The notes beneath the pieces were generated by a model. That model saw only the letters and a program-made list of their open reading frames with translations, had not been told where the DNA came from and did not search any database. From Aliishimia sp039978895 (GTDB lineage: Bacteria > Pseudomonadota > Alphaproteobacteria > Rhodobacterales > Rhodobacteraceae), in assembly GCA_039978895.1 (NCBI GenBank), contig JBDWAL010000055.1, positions 62,001 to 126,000 on the forward strand: 64,000 nt of DNA, written 5' to 3'. Position 1 is the first letter of the stretch. The number at the start of each line of letters is the position of its first letter. Of this stretch, positions 45,299 to 53,218 are shown piece after piece. Both the position numbers and the translations under genes were made by a program.

Positions 45299-46453
45299 AT
45301 GACTGTCGTTCCTATTACGTCCCCCGATCTAGATGCGGCTGAAGTATCGTGGTTTTCGGCGCTTTGCTCGGATGACTACCAGTTCTTGGGACAACCTGAT
45401 GGCGATTTGCGTTCGTCGTGGAAGCATTGCTCTGACATCGTTCGCGAAGCTGAGACGCAGGGGTTTCGTAACATTCTGTGCCCTTCGTCTTATCAGGTTG
45501 GGCAAGACACGCTTAGCTTTGTAGCCGGTTGCGCGCCGATTACATCAAAGATCAATCTGCTTGCGGCTGTGCGTTGTGGCGAGATGCAGCCAATCATGTT
45601 GGCACGCACCTTGTCGACATTGGATCACATGCTTGAAGGACGGTTGACGGTGAACATCATCTCGTCTGATTTTCCGGGTGAAAAGGCGGATAGCGGATTT
45701 CGGTACCAACGCTCACGCGAGGTGGTTGAAATTCTAAAGCAGGCTTGGACGCAGGATGAGATCAACTTCAAAGGAGAGGTTTACGATTTCGAAGGCCTGA
45801 CCACGGACCCTGTACGCCCGTATCAAACAGGCGGTCCATTGCTATATTTTGGTGGGTACTCGCCAGCTGCATTGGAGTTATGTGGCGAGCATTGCGATGT
45901 GTATCTAATGTGGCCAGAACCTGTCGAAAACCTCAAGGGCCGGATGCGCGATGTGAACGCCGTGGCCGAACGTTATAATCGCACGTTGGACTATGGCTTA
46001 CGGGTCCACATGATCGTGCGGGATTCCGAGGCCGAAGCCCGTGAATATGCCGACTACATTGTGTCAAAGCTGGACGATGAATACGGACAGTTGATCCGTG
46101 AACGCGCGTTGGATTCGACATCTCTCGGGGTGTCTCATCAAGCCAAAGCACGTGAACTTGCGGATAAGTTTGGCTATGTTGAACCCGGCCTTTGGACTGG
46201 CGTTGGTCGTGCTCGATCTGGATGTGGCGCGGCCCTAGTTGGCTCAACAGATCAAGTGTTGTCGAAAATCGAAGAGTATCAAAAAATGGGCATTCGCGCC
46301 TTCATCTTTTCGGGGTATCCGCATCTCGAAGAAGCTCAGCATTTCGGATCGCGGGTTTTACCACAGTTGAAAACATGCTCATTGCCGCATGCTTATGGGC
46401 GTGTGCCAAACAGCACCCCCGCAACCCCCCTTGGCACAGGAGTGCGTCGTTAA
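45299..46453 (+). CDS. LLM-class flavin-dependent monooxygenase (SsuD-like)
   Basis: 384 residues of a bacterial-luciferase-like barrel close to alkanesulfonate monooxygenase. Telling blocks are TSKINLLAAVRCGEMQP, LDHMLEGRLTVNIISSDFPGE, QRSREVVEIL, and ALVGSTDQVLSKIEEYQKMGIRAFI followed by SGYPHLEEA. It would use reduced flavin and oxygen to attack a small substrate such as a sulfonate or other organosulfur compound. First gene of a tight operon; a flavin reductase two genes on supplies the cofactor. The presence of TRAP rather than Ssu-type ABC import is unusual. Confidence 0.88.
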   Translation: MTVVPITSPDLDAAEVSWFSALCSDDYQFLGQPDGDLRSSWKHCSDIVREAETQGFRNILCPSSYQVGQDTLSFVAGCAPITSKINLLAAVRCGEMQPIMLARTLSTLDHMLEGRLTVNIISSDFPGEKADSGFRYQRSREVVEILKQAWTQDEINFKGEVYDFEGLTTDPVRPYQTGGPLLYFGGYSPAALELCGEHCDVYLMWPEPVENLKGRMRDVNAVAERYNRTLDYGLRVHMIVRDSEAEAREYADYIVSKLDDEYGQLIRERALDSTSLGVSHQAKARELADKFGYVEPGLWTGVGRARSGCGAALVGSTDQVLSKIEEYQKMGIRAFIFSGYPHLEEAQHFGSRVLPQLKTCSLPHAYGRVPNSTPATPLGTGVRR

Positions 46454-47343
46454 TGGACCGTGTTAAACTGTCGGATACTTTGGAATTTTCCCGTCTCGTT
46501 TATGGCATGTGGCGGCTTGGCGATGATGCTGACACTTCTGTGTCCCATGTCCAAGCCAAAATCCACGCATGTCTGGATCAGGGCATCACTACGTTTGATC
46601 AAGCCGACATCTATGGTGGGTATGTGGCCGAGGGTATTCTGGGTGAAGCACTGAAAGCCGATCCCGGACTGCGCGCTAAAATGCAGATCGTGACCAAGTG
46701 CGATATCGTGGCACCCGTGGGGCGTTATGAAAACGCGCCCGGAAAATACTATGACACGTCGCGCGCGCATATCGAACAATCTATTGAGAACTCGTTGCGG
46801 GATATGGCGATTGATCACATCGACCTCCTGCTGATCCACAGACCTGATCCATTTATGGACCACCATGAGACAGGCGCTGCGCTTGATGGTGCTGTGGCGT
46901 CTGGCAAGGTTGGTGCAGTGGGTGTGTCAAACTTTCGGCCATGGGATTGGGAACTTCTGCAATCGGGCATGAAAAGCCAATTGTTAACCAATCAAATCGA
47001 AATCTCGCTTGGTGAAATTTCGCCGTTTACCAATGGCGATCTTGCGTTCCATCAACGCCAAGGCCAGCACGTGATGGCGTGGTCGCCCTTGGGTGGCGGG
47101 GATTTGATGACCGGCAATGGCGCGGTGCAGACGATCTTGGATGAGATCGCAAGTGCACAAGGTGTCGACCGGGCGGCTGTGGCAGTTGCCTTCCTGTTGG
47201 CCCATCCTGCTGGCATTCTCCCTGTTATGGGAACGAATAATTTGGAGCGCATCAAAAAGATCGGTGCTGCGATGCAGGTTACGTTAGATCGACCCACATG
47301 GTTCCGCTTATACGAAGCGGCCTTGGGCCACGAGGTGGCTTGA
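46453..47343 (+). CDS. Aldo/keto reductase
   Basis: 296 residues of the AKR fold. Catalytic residues are recognisable: Asp and Tyr in TTFDQADIYGGY, Lys in QIVTKCDI and His in LLLIHRPDP. The NADPH site includes PVMGTNNLERI late. The start overlaps the monooxygenase stop (TAATG) and the end overlaps the next start (ATGA). It probably reduces an aldehyde released by the monooxygenase, but this is inferred from gene order. Confidence 0.9.
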   Translation: MDRVKLSDTLEFSRLVYGMWRLGDDADTSVSHVQAKIHACLDQGITTFDQADIYGGYVAEGILGEALKADPGLRAKMQIVTKCDIVAPVGRYENAPGKYYDTSRAHIEQSIENSLRDMAIDHIDLLLIHRPDPFMDHHETGAALDGAVASGKVGAVGVSNFRPWDWELLQSGMKSQLLTNQIEISLGEISPFTNGDLAFHQRQGQHVMAWSPLGGGDLMTGNGAVQTILDEIASAQGVDRAAVAVAFLLAHPAGILPVMGTNNLERIKKIGAAMQVTLDRPTWFRLYEAALGHEVA

Positions 47344-47882
47344 TGACAATGCAGCGAGTGAACCAACCAACAGCCTTTTCTGCCCAAGATGGAAGCGACC
47401 GTTTGCTGCGCGATGCGTTTGGCAAGTTTGCAACAGGTATCACTGTTATTTCTGTGCCGAGCGCGGACGGTCCTGCGATCATTGTGGCCAACAGCTTTTC
47501 GTCGGTTTCGCTCGATCCAGCGCTGGTTCTTTGGTCGGTTGATCGCAACGCGCGGCGGTTCCCATTTTTTGAAGCTGCGGACCACTATGCAATCCATGTT
47601 TTGGGGCTTGAGCAGCTTGATGTGTGCAAATTGGCTGCGCGCGATGTGTTTGCCCTTAATGACATACCCCACAGTATAAATGCTGATGGGGTGCCTTTGA
47701 TTGATCATTGCCTTGCGCGGTTTGAATGCCGCAGGGTGGCTGCACATGAGTCGGGGGATCACGTGATTATAGTGGGCCAAGTTCAACGTGCTGAGATGCG
47801 CGAAGGTGCACCACTTACGTTTTTTGGGGGCGATTACGGGACTGTCTCAACGAAGGCAGACCCACAAGACAAAAGCGCTTAA
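47343..47882 (+). CDS. Flavin reductase (FMN/NAD(P)H, DIM6/NTAB family)
   Basis: 179 residues. FGKFATGITVISVP, then NSFSSVSLDPALVLWSVD, and HVIIVGQV mark the flavin-reductase-like domain of two-component monooxygenases. It would make FMNH2 for the SsuD-like enzyme. ATG 47343 overlaps the aldo/keto reductase stop. A 90-base gap follows before the TRAP genes. Confidence 0.92.
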   Translation: MTMQRVNQPTAFSAQDGSDRLLRDAFGKFATGITVISVPSADGPAIIVANSFSSVSLDPALVLWSVDRNARRFPFFEAADHYAIHVLGLEQLDVCKLAARDVFALNDIPHSINADGVPLIDHCLARFECRRVAAHESGDHVIIVGQVQRAEMREGAPLTFFGGDYGTVSTKADPQDKSA

Positions 47883-47972
47883 CGCGCTGACGAATTCGTG
47901 CATGCTTTAGTGCGCGACATGGGTCACGGTGGAACATAACTGCCGGGCCCACGACACAAGGGAGGGTCCTCA

Positions 47973-48557
47973 ATGGGCGCATTACTGACAGTGCTTGCAC
48001 CGATCAGCATGGCGAACGCGTATTTGCTCAAGATTGGGCGCGCGGTTGGCATCATGGCTATTGTGTTCATGGTGTCTGCGATCCTGATCCAAGTTGTCGC
48101 GCGTTACGTTTTCAACAATGCCTTGCCTTGGCCCGATGAAGCGGCGCGGTTTTGCATGCTTTGGATGACGGGTTTGATGGCGCCCACTGCGTTTCGGCGT
48201 GGTAGCTTTGTTGCCTTGGATATGATTTCCGGCCTTTTCTCAAAACGCGGGGCTGCCCTTTTAAGCCTAGTGCTGCTTGTCATTTCGATCTTGATCCTGC
48301 TTGTCGCTGTCCAAATCGGCTATAAGGAAGTCACTGGTTTTGGCGGGCGGTTCGCCACTGCTTCGCTTTATTTGCCCACGTTTGATGGATGGTTCCGGAT
48401 CCCGCGCAGTTGGATGATGTTGTCGCTGCTTGTGGGTGTTGTCCTGCTTGTTGCAGTGAACGTGGAACTGATCTTGCGCAGTCTGGTTGGACTGCTTGGT
48501 GGGGCTGACCGCCTTCCCGAAATTGACCCATCCGTATCAGCACAGGGAGCCGAATAA
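47973..48557 (+). CDS. dctQ: TRAP transporter small membrane subunit (DctQ)
   Basis: 194 residues with about four membrane segments, and PWPDEAARFCMLWM, the typical DctQ block. GGGAGGG precedes ATG 47973. Its stop overlaps the DctM start (TAATG). It partners DctM in sodium-driven import. Confidence 0.92.
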   Translation: MGALLTVLAPISMANAYLLKIGRAVGIMAIVFMVSAILIQVVARYVFNNALPWPDEAARFCMLWMTGLMAPTAFRRGSFVALDMISGLFSKRGAALLSLVLLVISILILLVAVQIGYKEVTGFGGRFATASLYLPTFDGWFRIPRSWMMLSLLVGVVLLVAVNVELILRSLVGLLGGADRLPEIDPSVSAQGAE

Positions 48558-50029
48558 TGCTCATTTGGTTCCTCCCGCTGTTCTTATTGTTCCTGTTGAT
48601 CGGTTTGCCTGTGTTCTTTGGACTTCTCGCAGCCCCGGGTTTGTTGCTTTGGATGAACGGGCAAGAAAAAGATATCACGCTGCTTTACCGCAATGTTTAC
48701 AACGGCATGGATAGTTTCCCGTTGATGGCGATCCCGTTCTTTATGCTGGCGGGCGAGTTGATGAACAAAGGTGGGATCACGATCCGCCTTGTGCAATTTT
48801 CGCAAGCGTTAATGGGTCATCTGCGTGGCGGTCTTGCGCAAGTGAACGTGCTAAGCTCCATTCTGTTTGCAGGTCTGTCAGGCTCTGCGGTGGCTGACAC
48901 ATCTGCACTTGGTTCCATGTTGATCCCTGCTATGGAAAAAGAAGGCTACACGCGCCGATTTGCGGCCGCGATCACTGCGGCGTCTTCTGTTATCGGACCA
49001 ATTATCCCCCCCTCGGGCATCATGATTATCTATGCTTATGTCATGGGGGAAAGCGTGGCGGCCTTGTTCCTTGCGGGCATCGTTCCGGGTATCCTTGTGG
49101 GGGTTGGATTGATGGTGATGATCCGTGTGACAGCGGATCGTTACGACCTTCCTGCGGCCAAACGGGTTGAGTTCGACGGCGTTGAATTGGGCCGTTTGGA
49201 GAAATGGGTGTCCTTCGCGCTGGTGCGGTTGAACATCGGTTTGTTGCTTTGGGTTTTCATCCCGTTTGAAACCACATCTGTCCTGCTCACATGGGCCACG
49301 TTCTTTGGGTCAGTCGCTGTAACGCACGGGTTGATGTTGGCGTTACGCACGCAGGTCAGCTCTGAATTTCGCACCATCTGCAAGCGCGCGATTGTTCCAC
49401 TGCAAACGCCAGTTCTTATCCTTGGTGGTATTTTAGGCGGCGTCTTTACCCCCACTGAAGCAGCTGCGGTCGCTGTGGCGTACGCATTGTTTGTCGCGTT
49501 CTTTGTTTTGCGCACCATGTCGCTGAAGGATTTGCCAGACATCCTTAGCCGGGCCGGACTTACTTCTGCTGTTGTGTTGTTGCTGGTTGGTGCGGCTATG
49601 GCGTTTAAGACCGTTGTGTCGTTGTCCTATGCTCCGCAAATTCTGGCAGATTACATTCTGACCTTGTCGGAAAACCCGCTGATCCTGCTGTTCTTGATCA
49701 ACTTGCTGTTGTTCATCGTCGGCATGTTCTTGGACGCAGGTCCCGCGATCATCATTCTTGGACCGATCCTTGCACCGATCTTTACGGATCTCGGGGTGGA
49801 TTCGATCCATTTTGCGATCATCATGAGCGTCAATCTAACCGTGGGTCTTGCCACGCCACCGATGGGGCTGGTGTTGTTCGTGGCCGCGGCTGTCAGTCAG
49901 GAAAAGGTGGAAACCATTGCGCGGGCAATCTTGCCATTTCTGGCAGTGGAGGTCGCTGTGATCTTCTTGATTACCTATGTTCCGGCAATATCCATGACCA
50001 TTCCCCGCCTAACGGGGTTTGCCAACTAA
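48557..50029 (+). CDS. dctM: TRAP transporter large membrane subunit (DctM)
   Basis: 490 residues and about 12 membrane segments. MAIPFFMLAGELMNKGG, SILFAGLSGSAVADTSALG and IIPPSGIMIIYAY are characteristic of DctM. A mid-protein loop (~200-270) is somewhat longer than in smaller DctM proteins and carries extra hydrophobic segments. Forms the channel with DctQ. Confidence 0.94.
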   Translation: MLIWFLPLFLLFLLIGLPVFFGLLAAPGLLLWMNGQEKDITLLYRNVYNGMDSFPLMAIPFFMLAGELMNKGGITIRLVQFSQALMGHLRGGLAQVNVLSSILFAGLSGSAVADTSALGSMLIPAMEKEGYTRRFAAAITAASSVIGPIIPPSGIMIIYAYVMGESVAALFLAGIVPGILVGVGLMVMIRVTADRYDLPAAKRVEFDGVELGRLEKWVSFALVRLNIGLLLWVFIPFETTSVLLTWATFFGSVAVTHGLMLALRTQVSSEFRTICKRAIVPLQTPVLILGGILGGVFTPTEAAAVAVAYALFVAFFVLRTMSLKDLPDILSRAGLTSAVVLLLVGAAMAFKTVVSLSYAPQILADYILTLSENPLILLFLINLLLFIVGMFLDAGPAIIILGPILAPIFTDLGVDSIHFAIIMSVNLTVGLATPPMGLVLFVAAAVSQEKVETIARAILPFLAVEVAVIFLITYVPAISMTIPRLTGFAN

Positions 50030-50063
50030 AATCTGAAATCAATACTAGGGAGACTGCAAACCA

Positions 50064-51122
50064 ATGATCAAAACCACCCTCAAAACCCTGACGGCCGCTG
50101 CGCTGATTGCAGGGTCGACCATGATGGCGAGCGCACAGGAATATTCGATCCGCGCGACGGCCAACTCGAATACAAACGACGAAGACTATGACGGTCTTGT
50201 CGTGTTCAAAAACTATGTCGAAGCCGCCTCCAACGGCGCGATCGCCGTTGAGTTGTTCATCGGTACACAGCTGTGCTCAAACGGTGCGGAATGTCTGCAA
50301 GGCGTGGCCGATGGCAGCATCGATGTCTATATTTCCACCTCTGGCGGTGCATCGGGCATCTTCCCATATGTGCAAGTTCTGGATTTGCCTTATCTGATGG
50401 CAGATGACCGTATCGCTGAGCATGTTTTGTCAGGTGATTTCACACGCACCATGCGGGATATGGCGCTTGAGGATTCCGGCGACGCGATCCGCTTGATGAC
50501 CATCGGGAACACAGGCGGATGGCGCAACTTTGCCAACACAAAACGCCGTGTTGCTGAGCCCGCCGATATGGACGGTTTGAAAATCCGCACTGTGGTTGCC
50601 GATCTGCCGCAGGAGCTTGTCAAAGCGCTTGGTGCATCCCCGACGCCGATCCCATGGCCAGAGCTGTTCACATCGTTCCAAACGGGCGTTGTTGAGGGGT
50701 CCAAAAACGGCATCACCGACATCATGGGCATGAAATTCCCGGATGCAGGTCTGCAATATGTCACGCTTGACGGGCATGCGTATATGGGCGCGTTGTGGTG
50801 GATGAGCAACGAGAAGTTCCTTGCCATGCCAGAAGACATGCGCCGTGTTGTGGTTGATGGGTTCTATGCCTTGCAGCAGGCCACGTTCGCGTCACCAAAA
50901 CGCAAATCGATCCAAGCTTACGAAGAATTCGTGGCGGGTGGTGGCGACCTTTATGTGCCGACACCAGAGCAAAAAGCGGCCTTCGCAGCGGCTTCCGTAC
51001 CTGTCTATGACTGGTTCAAAGGGAACGTGACACGTGGTCCGGCAATCTTTGATGCGCTTACCAGTGCCGTGGCAGCTGCAGAAGCAGATGTGAACGCAGA
51101 CCGCGCGGCTGACCTGAACTAA
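50064..51122 (+). CDS. dctP: TRAP transporter substrate-binding protein (DctP)
   Basis: 352 residues with a signal peptide (MIKTTLKTLTAAALIAG, cleavage near ASA-QE). The DctP fold is shown by the arginine region GLKIRTV and then ASPTPIPWPELFTSFQTGVVEG, where Arg binds carboxylate ligands in many members. AGGGAGA lies upstream. Last gene of the cluster, followed by a strong terminator. The conserved arginine hints at an acidic ligand, in keeping with a sulfonate or carboxylate. Confidence 0.93.
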   Translation: MIKTTLKTLTAAALIAGSTMMASAQEYSIRATANSNTNDEDYDGLVVFKNYVEAASNGAIAVELFIGTQLCSNGAECLQGVADGSIDVYISTSGGASGIFPYVQVLDLPYLMADDRIAEHVLSGDFTRTMRDMALEDSGDAIRLMTIGNTGGWRNFANTKRRVAEPADMDGLKIRTVVADLPQELVKALGASPTPIPWPELFTSFQTGVVEGSKNGITDIMGMKFPDAGLQYVTLDGHAYMGALWWMSNEKFLAMPEDMRRVVVDGFYALQQATFASPKRKSIQAYEEFVAGGGDLYVPTPEQKAAFAAASVPVYDWFKGNVTRGPAIFDALTSAVAAAEADVNADRAADLN

Positions 51123-51144
51123 GGTTTGGGGACATCAAATAAAG

Positions 51145-51173
51145 AAAAGGCCGCTCACATGGGCGGCCTTTTT
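51145..51173 (+). terminator. Rho-independent terminator of the monooxygenase/TRAP operon
   Basis: A 10-bp stem (AAAAGGCCGC at 51145-51154 with GCGGCCTTTT at 51163-51172) with an 8-base loop and a T-run, 22 bases after the DctP stop. Confidence 0.92.
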
Positions 51174-51210
51174 ACGTAAGACTTCACAACATACGTTTGC
51201 GCTGCCAAAC

Positions 51211-51681
51211 TCAGCGGAACGGATACATCCACACTTTGTAATCAGCGACCAAAATATGGGCCCGATCAATCTCCTCTTGCGTCATTTTTTTGACCACTTC
51301 TTCCAAGGAAATCGCCGCATCGGGATCGCCGCCAATCGCGCTGAGTGTGTACCACATATATGCGCGGACAAGGTCAATGGCAGGCAACCCGCGACCAACT
51401 TCATAGTACCAACCAACACCGGATTGCGCGCCGGGATGCCCCTTCATCGCAGAGCGCAAATACCATTCGAAAGCGCGCTCATCATCGCGGGTGACCCCAA
51501 GGCCCATCGCATACATGACACCGATCAGTTCTTCGGCGTCCGCGTTGCCAGATCGTGCCGCGGGCCAAAGCGCGTCATAAGCAGCAGTGTAAGCGCCATC
51601 TTCCATCAGATCACGGGCGTGTTCTATTTCCGCCGAAGCGGGAAACGCCGCCAAAATAAGGGCAAAAACTATCTTGCGCAT
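51211..51681 (-). CDS. Secreted Sel1-repeat protein
   Basis: 156 residues. Signal peptide MRKIVFALILAAFPASA, then Sel1-like repeats (AAYDALWPAARSGNADAEELIGVMYAMGLGV, DDERAFEWYLRSAMKGHPGAQSGVGWYYEVGRG). Such repeats form helical hairpins that bind other proteins, probably in the periplasm. AGGAG precedes ATG 51681. Its start abuts the start of the divergent peroxidase. Confidence 0.87.
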   Translation of the reverse strand: MRKIVFALILAAFPASAEIEHARDLMEDGAYTAAYDALWPAARSGNADAEELIGVMYAMGLGVTRDDERAFEWYLRSAMKGHPGAQSGVGWYYEVGRGLPAIDLVRAYMWYTLSAIGGDPDAAISLEEVVKKMTQEEIDRAHILVADYKVWMYPFR

Positions 51682-52995
51682 GTGTGTCTCCTGTTGGCGG
51701 GGCCCGTCATGGCGACGGATTTGCCACGTGCTTTGGTGTCGGATGATTTCATTGCAGTCGATCCGGCGCAAGCGGAACTCGGTCAGCTCTTGTTTTATGA
51801 TCGCATCTTATCGGGCAACAGAAACATAGCGTGTAGCACCTGCCATCATCCAGATTTCGGCACAGGCGATGGGTTAAGCCTTGGTATCGGCGAGGGCGGC
51901 AAAGGTGTTGGGCCAGAGCGAACGGCAGGCGAAGGGCAGGATCGCATTCGCAAACGCATCCCGCGAAACGCACCGGGCCTTTGGAACCTTGGTGCCAAAG
52001 ACATATCGGTGATGTTTCACGATGGCCGCCTAAGCCAAGCTGACACGTTTGAAAACGGTTTCAACTCACCGGCCGAGGAATGGCTACCAGAAGGCCTAGA
52101 TACGCTCTTGGCTGCGCAAGCGATTTTCCCGCTGGTGGCCCAGTTTGAAATGGCCGGAAATCCAAAGGAGAACGAAGTGGCAGGGGCCGTGCACAACCGC
52201 ATCGACTATGCGTGGCCAATCTTGACTGACCGGGTGCGCCATATCCCGGCCTATGCAACTAAGTTCGCCCAAGTTTATCCAGATGTTCATTCAGCAGATG
52301 ACATCACAATATCCGATATTGCCAATGCGCTGAGCGCCTTCATGATTGCGGAGTGGACAAGTTTTGACAGCCCTTTTGATGACTACTTGGCTGGGGATAT
52401 GTCCGCGTTGAATACTAATCAAAAACAGGGGCTTGAGCTGTTTTATGGGAAAGGGAATTGCGCAAGCTGCCATGCAGGGTCATTGCTGTCTGATCAAGAA
52501 TTTCACGCAATAGGTTTGCCGCCTTTTGGCCCGGGTCGCACGCGCCGTTTTGACCCCATGGTGCGGGATGTTGGGCGGATGGGCGAAAGCGATGATTTGG
52601 CGGATGCTTATGCGTTCCGAACGCCGATGCTGCGCAATGTTGCTTTGACGGGACCCTATGGGCACAACGGCGCGTATCCGACCCTTGAGGGGATTGTTCG
52701 TCATCATCTTGCGCCTGCGCAATCTTGGGAGAGATGGAGCCCACAGACCGCAGAGCTGCCGACTGTTCCGTGGCTGGCCGCCATTGATTTTATGGTTTGG
52801 CAAGACCCACGGGAACTGCAACGTCAACGCGCCGCGATAGCCATTGAGCCGACTGAATTGAGCGACCTTGACGTGGATCAGCTTGTCGCGTTTCTGGGTG
52901 CTTTGACAGGCGAGACCGCGCGCGGCGGTGTCCTTGGTGTTCCTGCATCTGTGCCAAGCGGACTGCCCGTAGATAAGCTTCTTAGCGCGCCTTGA
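51682..52995 (+). CDS. Di-haem cytochrome c peroxidase / MauG-like protein
   Basis: About 437 residues with two c-type haem sites, CSTCHH near the N-terminus and CASCHA in the second half, plus GTGDGLSLGIG and the axial/active-site region MFHDGRL. It belongs to the di-haem peroxidase/MauG family, a periplasmic group that reduces peroxide or modifies proteins. The start is uncertain: GTG 51682 gives a very short export sequence (MCLLLAGPVMA), ATG 51709 gives none, and GTG 51619 gives a good signal peptide but overlaps the Sel1 gene. Export is required for haem attachment, so the longest version may be real. Confidence 0.83.
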   Translation: MCLLLAGPVMATDLPRALVSDDFIAVDPAQAELGQLLFYDRILSGNRNIACSTCHHPDFGTGDGLSLGIGEGGKGVGPERTAGEGQDRIRKRIPRNAPGLWNLGAKDISVMFHDGRLSQADTFENGFNSPAEEWLPEGLDTLLAAQAIFPLVAQFEMAGNPKENEVAGAVHNRIDYAWPILTDRVRHIPAYATKFAQVYPDVHSADDITISDIANALSAFMIAEWTSFDSPFDDYLAGDMSALNTNQKQGLELFYGKGNCASCHAGSLLSDQEFHAIGLPPFGPGRTRRFDPMVRDVGRMGESDDLADAYAFRTPMLRNVALTGPYGHNGAYPTLEGIVRHHLAPAQSWERWSPQTAELPTVPWLAAIDFMVWQDPRELQRQRAAIAIEPTELSDLDVDQLVAFLGALTGETARGGVLGVPASVPSGLPVDKLLSAP

Positions 52996-53218
52996 GCCAA
53001 ATCCGCCTTCCCTAACGAGGTTACATGAAAAACACCTTGGATAGTCATTATCTTCGTTCGGCGCGTGATGTAGGTGGCGAAAAAACAATGCTCTAAAAGA
53101 GGAGAATGGGGTGATCACCTGATTGTCAGAGCGGCTTTGTCGACGATACTGTTGAAGAAACCGCTTTGATCGCGGACCGTCAAATTATTTAAACAAGCAA
53201 CTTTTCTAAGGTATCATC

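Noticed and set aside
52480..53118. Minus-strand 212-codon open frame
   Set aside because: It is a shadow of the di-haem peroxidase on the other strand; composition is unlike a real protein.
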